Of a DNA stretch of 16,463 nt, positions 5,189-12,950 are shown one piece after another. The translations under genes and the position numbers were made by a program. The stretch's first letter is position 1. Each line of letters opens with the position of its first letter. The stretch comes from Bacteroidales bacterium (GTDB lineage: Bacteria; Bacteroidota; Bacteroidia; Bacteroidales; F082), in NCBI GenBank assembly GCA_017651645.1, contig JAGCCO010000044.1, positions 1-16,463 of the forward strand. Reading direction: 5' to 3'. Below the pieces are notes generated by a model. That model searched no databases. It saw nothing but the letters and a program-made list of their open reading frames with translations, and had not been told where the DNA came from.

Positions 5189-6904
5189 ATGAGTAAAGCA
5201 TCCATCCATATCAAACCGTGCAACATCGCCCAGAGCGAAGCGCATAACAGGCGGGACAAGAATTACCTCAAATCCCTGAATCCCGACCAGATTTACATAG
5301 ACACTTTCCTGACTCCTTTCAATAAGTCTTACGTCACACCAGAACTGGAGTTCACCAGCCTTCAAGAATACTATGAAGAGCTCAAGGCAATGGTTAAGGA
5401 AAAGACCGGCAGGGCTATGCAGGAGAAAGACGTAGAATACACGGACAAGAATGGTAGAAAGCGTGTCCGTAAAGGAAGCAGTCCTCTCCGGGAGGGCGTG
5501 GCAGTCATCGAAGAAGGGACCACGTTGGAGGACCTCAAGAAATTCACGGCGGCCGTTCAAAAGAGGTGGTACATAAGAGCCATCCAGATTCACATTCACC
5601 GGGACGAAGGGCACTATGAGGAAAACGAGCGAGGCAGGAGGATCAGGGTGCCGAATTATCACGCACATATCGTATGGGACTGGATGGATCATAAGACAGG
5701 AAAGTCGTACAAGTTGAGCGAGAAAGACATGTCGGAGATGCAGGATCTGCTGGCCGATATGCTGAAGATGGAGCGCGGACAGAAGAAATCCGAAACCGGG
5801 CTTGAACACCTGGAGCGGGAGGAGTTTATCCTAAAGAAACTTAAGGACGACCAGAAGGCAGTCAAGGAAAAGACGGAAGAGTTGGAGTCAGAGATCAAGG
5901 GGCTCGATTTCGACGAGGAAGAGCTAAGTGTTCCCGAATTGGAGACGGACGGGATACTCAAAAAGGCAAAGGAAGACATACAGAAGGAACTCTCGAATCC
6001 CGTTCCTGTTGTGGGAAGGGAGAAGTGGAGGGAGGAACGGCTTGAGTCGGTAAAGTCTATCCTGGCGCAGATGGAAAACGATCTTATCTCGGCGAAGGGG
6101 AGCCAGAAAAGGAAGATTATGAGTTATGGCAAAACGCTCTACAAGCAGACCAAAAGGGAAATCTATAAAACCAGTGAAGAAAACAAGCAACTCAAAGGGG
6201 TAAACCAGAGGTTAACCAAAGAGAACGACAGTCTGAAGGGAAAACTCGCGTCAGTGGATGAGAATGCCGTCCGGAAACTCCGAACGGAACTCGCCGCAGC
6301 AAACCAACGCGCCGAAAACGCCGACCTTGCGACTGCCCAGGAAAAAGAAAAGACCAATCGGGAATGGCGCCGGGCCGAGCAAGAGCGCAATAGGGCAGAC
6401 AACGCCGAAGCGCAGGTCCGCGAGATACTCTCTGTCCCCGAGATCAAACAGTTTTGGGAGATGATTCTTCGTCAGAAGGCCTTCCTGGAGGAAATGCACC
6501 GAAGGATTGCCAAAGCCGTGAAAGCCCTTTACGACTTCGCCCTGAATCGTGACCTTATCTTCTCCAAAGAGGCAGAGGTCAGTATCGGCAACGGTATTAT
6601 CGCCGAGGCGATTCTGAAAGGCTTGGACCCTACGGATGAAGGCCAGCGGAAGAAGGCGGCGAAAAGCCTGCTGGGCAAGGTCAACTGGAAAGGAACGTAT
6701 CAATCCAGCTGTGATCTGGCTGAGACCCGCACCGAACAGTTCTGTGAAGAGATAACCGTCCCGAAGGAGATTGTGGACGCTTTATTACTCGCTGCCGGTG
6801 GAAAGGGTGGTGTCAGCGTCGGAGGTGGCGGAGGTGGATCCAACGATGATCTCACCAACTGGGACGGCACGAAGAAAAATACTGGTTGGAGTAGAAGCAA
6901 GTAA
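5189..6904 (+). CDS. mobV: MobV-family (Mob_Pre) relaxase
   Basis: The frame opens at 5039 but the relaxase homology begins at ATG 5189 (MSKASIHIKP), giving 571 residues; the upstream part would run through the oriT hairpins. Motif I is AHNRR (18-22), with H19 matching the MobM histidine that carries the DNA. The metal-binding motif is HIHRDEGH (135-142) followed by NYHAHIVWDW (156-165). MobV enzymes nick oriT, stay bound to the 5' end and let a conjugative plasmid or ICE in the same cell transfer the element. After about residue 200 comes a long charged region with coiled-coil character (to ~430), then a C-terminal domain and a Gly-rich tail, as in Bacteroidota MobV proteins. No coupling protein or mating-pore gene is present, so transfer must use a helper. 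The gene ends convergently, 50 bp from the next - strand gene. Confidence 0.88.
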   Translation: MSKASIHIKPCNIAQSEAHNRRDKNYLKSLNPDQIYIDTFLTPFNKSYVTPELEFTSLQEYYEELKAMVKEKTGRAMQEKDVEYTDKNGRKRVRKGSSPLREGVAVIEEGTTLEDLKKFTAAVQKRWYIRAIQIHIHRDEGHYEENERGRRIRVPNYHAHIVWDWMDHKTGKSYKLSEKDMSEMQDLLADMLKMERGQKKSETGLEHLEREEFILKKLKDDQKAVKEKTEELESEIKGLDFDEEELSVPELETDGILKKAKEDIQKELSNPVPVVGREKWREERLESVKSILAQMENDLISAKGSQKRKIMSYGKTLYKQTKREIYKTSEENKQLKGVNQRLTKENDSLKGKLASVDENAVRKLRTELAAANQRAENADLATAQEKEKTNREWRRAEQERNRADNAEAQVREILSVPEIKQFWEMILRQKAFLEEMHRRIAKAVKALYDFALNRDLIFSKEAEVSIGNGIIAEAILKGLDPTDEGQRKKAAKSLLGKVNWKGTYQSSCDLAETRTEQFCEEITVPKEIVDALLLAAGGKGGVSVGGGGGGSNDDLTNWDGTKKNTGWSRSK

Positions 6905-6954
6905 GTGAATCCGAGTAGGAAAAGAAATCGTGAATATCTCCGACGTTTTGTTTT

Positions 6955-7644
6955 TTACCTGGTAACAATCACCCCTATCACATAATAGTGAGGAATCCGT
7001 TTCAACATACCGGAGGACATATCGGCCGCCAGTTCCTCATCTCCGCAGAATCGGATAGTCTGCGCATCTTCATCATACCACCAAGTTCCCAACATTACAA
7101 GCGGGACAAACTCACCGATAGAAATCGTATCCACTTTGAACGGGCGTGTATCATAAGAATACTGCTTCCCGACAATGCCCGGTGCATCCATCGGCTTCAA
7201 GGGAAGAGCTCGGCCAATTCTGTACTTTCCAATTGAAAAAGACACATTCTTCAATGAGTCGGCTGAGGGAGAAATGCCGACAGTCATCTTTTCGTACAGT
7301 TTATAGACACCCCTCTCCACATCGTAAGCAAGACCTTCCTCAATGATCTTTTGCTGATAGCCTTTTGAATAACCGGAGATCATATCCCTGTTTGTCAAGG
7401 CAAAGGCACCCTCTAATGGATCGGGGACCAGTTCACCCATGACGTACTCCCGGACGGCAAATCCGATGTTATAGGTGTCGTCTTTCAAGGATGAAATGTC
7501 GAATGAAAACACCTCATAGCCTGCATCCTTAAGGATAGGGATATAGTCCGAAAAGACTGGTTCCGTCCTTTTCAGTTCCTGTGCATGGGCAGTTATACTC
7601 ATGCCGATGAGAATGTTGGAAATAAGAATTAGGAGTTGTTTCAT
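6955..7644 (-). CDS. DUF5041-like secreted protein
   Basis: A 229-residue protein with an N-terminal signal peptide (MKQLLILISNILIGMSITAHAQE; cleavage likely after AHA). The mature part starts LKRTEPVFSDYIPILKDAGYEVFSFDISSLKDDTYN, which I associate with the DUF5041 family of Bacteroidota; that recognition is from memory. It is probably a beta-rich periplasmic protein; two aromatic-rich strands end the chain (PHYYVIGVIV). One Cys (in FCGDEE) is present and no catalytic motif is visible. It starts 12 nt after the thioredoxin-like gene stop and is the last gene of the - strand unit. It converges with the relaxase gene; no convincing terminator is seen in the 50-bp gap. Function unknown. Confidence 0.6.
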   Translation of the reverse strand: MKQLLILISNILIGMSITAHAQELKRTEPVFSDYIPILKDAGYEVFSFDISSLKDDTYNIGFAVREYVMGELVPDPLEGAFALTNRDMISGYSKGYQQKIIEEGLAYDVERGVYKLYEKMTVGISPSADSLKNVSFSIGKYRIGRALPLKPMDAPGIVGKQYSYDTRPFKVDTISIGEFVPLVMLGTWWYDEDAQTIRFCGDEELAADMSSGMLKRIPHYYVIGVIVTR

Positions 7645-7656
7645 GACGACAATCTA

Positions 7657-8571
7657 TCATTTGATTTTCAGGAATTCCTTCTCCAAATACTCCGGATCAA
7701 TGCCTTCCGTCGTTTTCATAAGGGTTCCCCGTTCGTCAATGTAATGGCAAGTGGGCGTCGAGGTATCGTTGTAAAGCCAGTTCAATGATCCAAGATCCTC
7801 TTGGAATTCACTGACCACCAAATATTTCTGAAGGCCGTACTTCTCAATGCTTTCCCGCAGTCCTTCCTTTGTCTCACAATCCACGAATATGAGCGGAAGA
7901 CATTCGGGAGCGGATTCAGTAATGTGCTGAAGATACTTCCTTAAGGCAGAATTATCCATTCCATGCGTCATGCACCACAAGCCATCATGGATGAGAAACA
8001 CTTTCTTACCCTTGCATTGGTTCCAGTCAAAGCGTTTTCCGTTCACATCGTAGCAGCGGACTGTCTTGAATCTCCCGCCTTCACCCAGTTGATTGTGCTT
8101 GATATATTTTTTCAACGCCTTCCCTGTACGAGACTGCCTGATGGCAGGAGATGACTCCTTCAAAAGAACTGAGAGACTGTCTTTACTGTATTGCTTACGC
8201 ATCCGGAAATACGGGAAAGCTTCCTCAAACACAAGGGCATATCGCTCCATCGTCGCGATCTGCTCCTCCTGGATTCGATCCTGTTCAGCTTGGAGAGGAG
8301 CTATCAGTGACTGACCGATCCTTCGTTCCTCGGCCGCGACCGCGAGAAGGGAGTCCTTCAGTTCAGGATGAGCCTCAGCTTCTTTTTCCAGACGCATGGC
8401 TTCCCTGAAATGCGGTGGTATGGTCCGGTTCCACTCAGCGAGTGTAGAAGAGAACTCTCTTGACAGGGAGTCCATATATGCTTTGTAAGCGACACTGCTG
8501 GTCAGTTCCTGCGCGGACATCATGAAGGATGACAACCCGAGGCACAAGGAGATTATGAATAATTTGCGCAT
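7657..8571 (-). CDS. Secreted thioredoxin-fold protein with incomplete active site
   Basis: A 304-residue protein. Residues 1-20 are a signal peptide ending MMSAQ. Residues ~21-130 are helical and highly charged (Glu, Arg, Lys), possibly coiled coil. The C-terminal ~150 residues have a thioredoxin/TlpA-like fold: KKVFLIHDGLWCMTHG holds the active-site position as WCMT (199-202) in place of WCxxC, so the second Cys is missing. The cis-proline loop is kept (STPTC, P273). Without the resolving Cys it cannot do normal dithiol exchange; a monothiol, chaperone-like or binding role is more likely. Other Cys residues (in ESAPECL, VDCE and PTC) might substitute. It lies between a TlpA-like lipoprotein with an intact WCEPC and a DUF5041-like protein, so it may be that protein's partner or a diverged copy. 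Confidence 0.7.
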   Translation of the reverse strand: MRKLFIISLCLGLSSFMMSAQELTSSVAYKAYMDSLSREFSSTLAEWNRTIPPHFREAMRLEKEAEAHPELKDSLLAVAAEERRIGQSLIAPLQAEQDRIQEEQIATMERYALVFEEAFPYFRMRKQYSKDSLSVLLKESSPAIRQSRTGKALKKYIKHNQLGEGGRFKTVRCYDVNGKRFDWNQCKGKKVFLIHDGLWCMTHGMDNSALRKYLQHITESAPECLPLIFVDCETKEGLRESIEKYGLQKYLVVSEFQEDLGSLNWLYNDTSTPTCHYIDERGTLMKTTEGIDPEYLEKEFLKIK

Positions 8572-8612
8572 AATGTTGATAATGAAACAGCGTTATACCA
8601 AACAAAATAAAG

Positions 8613-8631
8613 CCATCACCAAGCATGATGG
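8613..8631 (-). terminator. Intergenic hairpin after the TlpA-like gene, possible attenuator
   Basis: CCATCA (8613-8618) pairs with TGATGG (8626-8631) around seven bases. On the - strand it lies 3 bases after the TAG of the TlpA-like gene and is followed by CTTTATTTTG, a weak U-rich run. It may lower, not stop, transcription into the two downstream genes. Confidence 0.35.
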
Positions 8632-8634
8632 GGA

Positions 8635-10554
8635 CTATAAAGCCTTCTCCAACAGTTTGAGCATGGTTTCTCCTTGATAGCCGATGAACGTATCGGACTT
8701 TGAACCGTCTTTCCCGACCACTATATAAGAAGGAAAAGCGTTGGTACCAAGCTGTTTATAAATAACGCTCAACTGAGCCTCGGTGAGGTAATAATGGTCT
8801 CCGGCGATTGACGGGATCATATTCACCCATTCCTCTTTGGGCGAAGTCGCGCTTGTAATATAGACAAATGACACGTCTTTGAAGCGGTCCTTCTTCAGGG
8901 GATCCATCTCCTTGATGGCCGCTTTGCACGGCTCACACCAGGTGGCCCAGAAGTCCACCAGCACAGCTTTGCCTTTATATCGCTCCAAGATGGCATCCAG
9001 CAACTGTTCGGGAGTGGCGTCGGGAACAGACCTCACCTTCCCAACCGCTTCATTGGCTGCGGCCTTGTCCGCAGGATCCAATAGCTTATCCTCTTTCGCC
9101 TTGGTCTCGGCTGCTTCAAAGGATATCCTCTCAAGGCATTTCTTGAACATGGGATATTCACACTTGTCGAAAAGAGCCAATTCCTCGGAGTTGAGGGTCT
9201 CTCCGGCTTGCGCCCTGGCAGTAAGGGGCCCAAGCGTGGAAAGGGCGCCCACGAACCCCTCTCCTTCCGGGGCGACAGCCTTGAACAAAACCGGCTTGAG
9301 GATAAACGACAAATAGGGGTTGATCACAATCTTCGGATCGTTCAAGCCGATCGTTCCCAACCATGCGTAGTCCTCGTCCCTGAGATCCAGGGGAGAGTAA
9401 TCGTCCGGAAAATCCTTCCCCGCATAATAATATGCAGACCCTCGAACCATCCCGTTATCCATCAGGGCCAATGCCGCCTGCCCCTTAAGATAGGCCTGCA
9501 GGTATTCCTTGACATATTCAGGAAGCCTCCGGTCGCCGGAAATGGAATCAGAATACTCTTTATAAATGGTCCTCAAGAGATTGACATAGCTCGCTCCGTC
9601 CGGAAAGTCACTGGCAAGCCTTGGATCCACTATCAGATTGTATTCCTCCGGACCGGAAAGATAGTCCCCGCAATCGAGCAGGGCCGCATAGGTCCCTTCG
9701 TATCTGGGATAGAAAGGAAGCGCTTCCTTTTCGGATCGAAGGCCGAAGCGTTTCTCCGTCAAATACCTGTAACTCGCATCAATCGTCATTCTCACAGTCT
9801 CACCGGGAGTAGTGTAGAAATCATTGCCTATCACATAATAAATCCCGGAATTACCATTGTCGAACATGAGGAAAGAAGGGTAAACCCCATTCTGGTAAAA
9901 CCGTAAAACAGCTTTACCGGAATCATCGAATGTCGCTTCGACGGTAAAATTACCTTTCTTCCGAGGCGGAATCAGAGGTGAGTTCAGGAGCCTAAAGCTG
10001 ATCTTGGGCAGTCCTTTGAGAGAGCAGCCAAGATCGACCTCAACCGTTGTCAGCCCGGAATCCGTGGAGAGGTCGGGAATATGGGCCGGCATCTTCCCGG
10101 AAGCCTTCTTCTTCGCGGGTCTTCTCCCTGTCAAGTCGATATTATAGAACTTGAAGTCTCCAGAGGACTCTCCCTCCAAGAAACTGACTTCCTTCAACCT
10201 GGACGGAAGCGGTTTGAAGAACAACTTGAATGCGGCCACTCCTTGCCGGTCACCGCGAAACCACTCTCCAAGATCAATCCCTTCGGCGGAGATGAGATCA
10301 TATTTTTCTCCATTCGCGAAAAGATAGCTCTCCGGAGATATCCGAATATTGGACATCAACTCGAAAGCCTTGAAACAGAAAATGGTAGCGGTATCTGTCT
10401 TTTCAATCTTCTCGATTTCGAGATAAGTCGCATTCCTGTAGTCATATCTGGGTAACTCGACAACTTTGGGAAGCTCTTCGGAACAAGCACTGGACAAGAT
10501 AGCGGCAAGGATTATTATCACCAGGCCTGGTTGTTTAAACGACTCTCTTTTCAT
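8635..10554 (-). CDS. TlpA-like thioredoxin-domain lipoprotein
   Basis: A 639-residue protein with a lipoprotein signal peptide: hydrophobic LVIIILAAIL, then lipobox LSSAC with C24 as the lipidated residue, so it is anchored facing the periplasm. Residues ~30-500 are a long extracytoplasmic region with a DUF4369-like beta part first and helices later, as in many Bacteroidota TlpA proteins. The C-terminal ~130 residues are a TlpA/thioredoxin domain: VLVDFWATWCEPC with C540 and C543 (539-543), and cis-Pro P608 in TNAFPSYIVV. Such domains reduce or isomerise disulfides in envelope proteins. It follows the second permease by 64 bp, a gap holding an exact 18-bp tandem repeat that reaches into the ATG. 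The redox domain is certain; the substrate is unknown. Linkage to the transporter suggests exported Cys-containing proteins or peptides. Confidence 0.85.
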   Translation of the reverse strand: MKRESFKQPGLVIIILAAILSSACSEELPKVVELPRYDYRNATYLEIEKIEKTDTATIFCFKAFELMSNIRISPESYLFANGEKYDLISAEGIDLGEWFRGDRQGVAAFKLFFKPLPSRLKEVSFLEGESSGDFKFYNIDLTGRRPAKKKASGKMPAHIPDLSTDSGLTTVEVDLGCSLKGLPKISFRLLNSPLIPPRKKGNFTVEATFDDSGKAVLRFYQNGVYPSFLMFDNGNSGIYYVIGNDFYTTPGETVRMTIDASYRYLTEKRFGLRSEKEALPFYPRYEGTYAALLDCGDYLSGPEEYNLIVDPRLASDFPDGASYVNLLRTIYKEYSDSISGDRRLPEYVKEYLQAYLKGQAALALMDNGMVRGSAYYYAGKDFPDDYSPLDLRDEDYAWLGTIGLNDPKIVINPYLSFILKPVLFKAVAPEGEGFVGALSTLGPLTARAQAGETLNSEELALFDKCEYPMFKKCLERISFEAAETKAKEDKLLDPADKAAANEAVGKVRSVPDATPEQLLDAILERYKGKAVLVDFWATWCEPCKAAIKEMDPLKKDRFKDVSFVYITSATSPKEEWVNMIPSIAGDHYYLTEAQLSVIYKQLGTNAFPSYIVVGKDGSKSDTFIGYQGETMLKLLEKAL

Positions 10555-10588
10555 TATGAAATGCTAATAAATTATGAAATGCTAATAA
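10553..10588. repeat. Exact 18-bp tandem duplication at the TlpA-like start
   Basis: ATTATGAAATGCTAATAA occurs at 10553-10570 and again, without change, at 10571-10588. On the - strand the second unit ends in the first two bases of the ATG of the TlpA-like gene, so the copies occupy its whole ribosome-binding region. Any change in copy number would alter the leader. Confidence 0.85.
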
Positions 10589-10618
10589 TGTGTGCGACGA
10601 ATCATCTGTCTCATTAGT

Positions 10619-12928
10619 TTACTCTTTCTTCAGTTCAACCGCCGGATTCGTCTTCGCTGCCTTGAGCGTCTGCCAGAGGACGGAGAGCAGGGCTACGGCA
10701 GCGGCAAGGATAACGGCAACAGCGAAGACCCAGCCATAGCCGGAAATCCTGTAGGAATATTGCTCCAGAAGCTTGCCCGAGATCCATACCGCAAGGGGCA
10801 CCGCCACGACGGCCGCGATGGCCATCAAGGTAAGATATTCAAGGACAGTCTTTTTGACCTCTCCCTCGACAGTACTTCCGAAGACCTTGCGGACTGCGAT
10901 GTCACGAGAGTTCTCGCCGGCATAGTAACCGCTCATGGCGACGAGACCAAGGGCAGAGAGCAATAAGCTCAGAAGCATGAACAGTCTGACAAGCGACAGC
11001 CTGTCCTTCACCTCCGCCAGCGTCTCCGAAATTATCTCGGGAATATACCCGAACATGTAGGGCTTGTCCTCGATCCCGTTCCGCTCGACGCAAAGATTCC
11101 TGTATAAACCATAAAGACTCTTCCGGGCTTCCTTCTTATCCCCCATCGTCTCGATCAGCAGGCCATATTGCTCCTCGGAACGACCTATTCTCACATAACT
11201 TCCGGTTCCGGAGTCGTACCTCAGCACATCGTTCGGGGCGAAATCCCCGATGATTCCTCCGATAGAGCGGCCCATGATGTGATGCTGCCCGAGATTCTCC
11301 GTGTTCCTGTCCACCCCGAAACGGGTCATCTCCTTCTCAGAGATCCACACTGTACCGACGGCAGGCTCCTCAAACTTCTCCTTGATGTCAAACCCGAACA
11401 TGTCAAATGCCGCAGCATCGCAATTGAGAACCGCCAGGGTCAGTAGTTTGCCTTCGCTGTCCTCGGTGACCATTTCCTCGACCAATCCGGGAAAATAGGT
11501 GCTGTGTCCGATCCTGCTGACGCAGGGCAGGGACGCCGCTTTTTCCTTGAAAGCCGCCGCAAGTCCGGGGTCAGTCAACTGGACATAGAAATCATTCTCC
11601 ACATCGGCGCCAAGCGGACGGTTAACCATGTGTGAGACTTGAATACTCATTATGATTGCCAGCGCCAGGAGTATTACCGAGAACACATGCTGCAGGACAA
11701 TGAAAACCTTGCTGAACACATGCTTATTCTTTGCCCGGAACTCTCCTTTAACAACGGAAATCGCTGGAAATCTGGCGCTTATCCAAGCTGGAAGGCTTCC
11801 CTGAATGAACGAGACGAGAATTATGAATATGGCATATACCGCCAACCATCCCGGCGAGTACCTGATCCGGACCGGCACGCTGCCCCCGATAATCCTGTTG
11901 AACCACGGCGAAAGCGCCTCGGCGAGAAGAACAGCGAGCATGAAGCAGATGGTCGTGAACAGGACCGATTCAAGGATCCTGTTGCCGAACAGGCTCTCTT
12001 TTGATGCTCCCAGCACCCTTCTGGTCGCCATCTCCCTGGCCCGTTTGCCGGTCATGGACACACAGAGATTGATGTAATTGAATATCGCGGAGACAAGCAG
12101 GATGATTGTAATCAGCAGGATAATCCTCGTGTAGAAACGGCTTCCGCTTTTAAGGCTCTGGTTGTTGGCCGGTGAGTACCAGACCTCATCGTACCTGACT
12201 AATCCGCTGTCTTCCAAGAAGTTCCTGGCTCCAAAAGCGTCGAAGGCCTTTGCTGCCAGGGAATCCGCCTTAACCTCGAGCTCCGCCCTGTCGGTCCCTT
12301 TCCTGACTTTCACAAACGGAATCACATCCAGCATGTGCGGCCTGTTTTTCCTGTTGGTAAGGTTCTCGATACTGACTATCACGTCCGGCTCTCCGAATAT
12401 CGGATTGGGAGTGTCTTTGATGATAGCGCCAATGGTGTAATTCCCGTCGATTACCTTGCCGATGGCCTCCGACTCGCCTCCGAGCAAGTTGGCGAAAGAC
12501 CTGGAGATGATGGCGTTAGAGGCGTCGTTCAGGGTTGTCGCGTTCCCCGCCTCGAACTCAGCCGGGAATATGTCGAAAAAGTCTCCACCGACCATGCACT
12601 CCTCGACATGGTATTTAGTTCCGTCAATGTCGATGGTGCTCTCTTCTTCTGACATCGCTTTCCAGAACATGGCCGCCTTCTCCACTTCAGGAATATCCTC
12701 CTTCGCCTGTAGGGCTGTTCCCCATGAGAATCCGACGCCGGAACTGCCCCGCATCGACCTGTAGAAGGTATATACATCCTTATAGTCCGGGACGTTCCGG
12801 GTCATCTGCCTTTGCTGCCACACGAAGTGCCCTGTCAGCAGCACAAACGCCAGGCTCACCACGAGCCCAACCGCCTCAATGGCCGTGTACAACTTGTTGC
12901 GGGATAAGAATTTCAGGTAACTTCTCAT
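10619..12928 (-). CDS. FtsX/MacB-type ABC transporter permease (second of two)
   Basis: A 769-residue permease. After a short cytoplasmic start comes TM1 (about 18-35), a MacB periplasmic core-like domain to ~265, a first FtsX domain with three TM segments (~270-400, containing AREMATRRVLGAS), another TM (VFIVLQHVFSVILLALAIIM), a second periplasmic part, and a C-terminal FtsX domain with three TM segments (containing SRDIAVRKVFGST). The duplicated FtsX layout of ~800 aa is common in Bacteroidota. These permeases usually do mechanical work across the inner membrane (lipoprotein release, peptide extrusion) and do not import solutes. Its start and end closely match the upstream permease (for example LKFLSRNKLYTAIEAVGL and LWQTLKAAKTNPAVELKKE), so the pair arose by tandem duplication and probably forms a heterodimer. 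It starts 12 nt after the upstream stop. Confidence 0.9.
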   Translation of the reverse strand: MRSYLKFLSRNKLYTAIEAVGLVVSLAFVLLTGHFVWQQRQMTRNVPDYKDVYTFYRSMRGSSGVGFSWGTALQAKEDIPEVEKAAMFWKAMSEEESTIDIDGTKYHVEECMVGGDFFDIFPAEFEAGNATTLNDASNAIISRSFANLLGGESEAIGKVIDGNYTIGAIIKDTPNPIFGEPDVIVSIENLTNRKNRPHMLDVIPFVKVRKGTDRAELEVKADSLAAKAFDAFGARNFLEDSGLVRYDEVWYSPANNQSLKSGSRFYTRIILLITIILLVSAIFNYINLCVSMTGKRAREMATRRVLGASKESLFGNRILESVLFTTICFMLAVLLAEALSPWFNRIIGGSVPVRIRYSPGWLAVYAIFIILVSFIQGSLPAWISARFPAISVVKGEFRAKNKHVFSKVFIVLQHVFSVILLALAIIMSIQVSHMVNRPLGADVENDFYVQLTDPGLAAAFKEKAASLPCVSRIGHSTYFPGLVEEMVTEDSEGKLLTLAVLNCDAAAFDMFGFDIKEKFEEPAVGTVWISEKEMTRFGVDRNTENLGQHHIMGRSIGGIIGDFAPNDVLRYDSGTGSYVRIGRSEEQYGLLIETMGDKKEARKSLYGLYRNLCVERNGIEDKPYMFGYIPEIISETLAEVKDRLSLVRLFMLLSLLLSALGLVAMSGYYAGENSRDIAVRKVFGSTVEGEVKKTVLEYLTLMAIAAVVAVPLAVWISGKLLEQYSYRISGYGWVFAVAVILAAAVALLSVLWQTLKAAKTNPAVELKKE

Positions 12929-12930
12929 AT

Positions 12931-12950
12931 CTATTCTTTTCTATTCTTTT
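12931..12950. repeat. 10-bp tandem repeat at the junction of the two permease genes
   Basis: CTATTCTTTT is present twice in a row, at 12931-12940 and 12941-12950. On the - strand this is AAAAGAATAG twice: the first copy holds the last codons and TAG stop of the upstream permease, the second fills the space before the next ATG. It may mark slippage or the old duplication joint. Confidence 0.6.

Noticed and set aside
5156..5809. 217-codon - strand open frame opposite the relaxase gene
   Set aside because: It is a shadow of the relaxase catalytic region, which carries clear family motifs on the + strand.
9208..9906. 232-codon + strand open frame opposite the TlpA-like gene
   Set aside because: No motif is seen, and the opposite strand encodes a lipoprotein signal and thioredoxin domain in one continuous frame.
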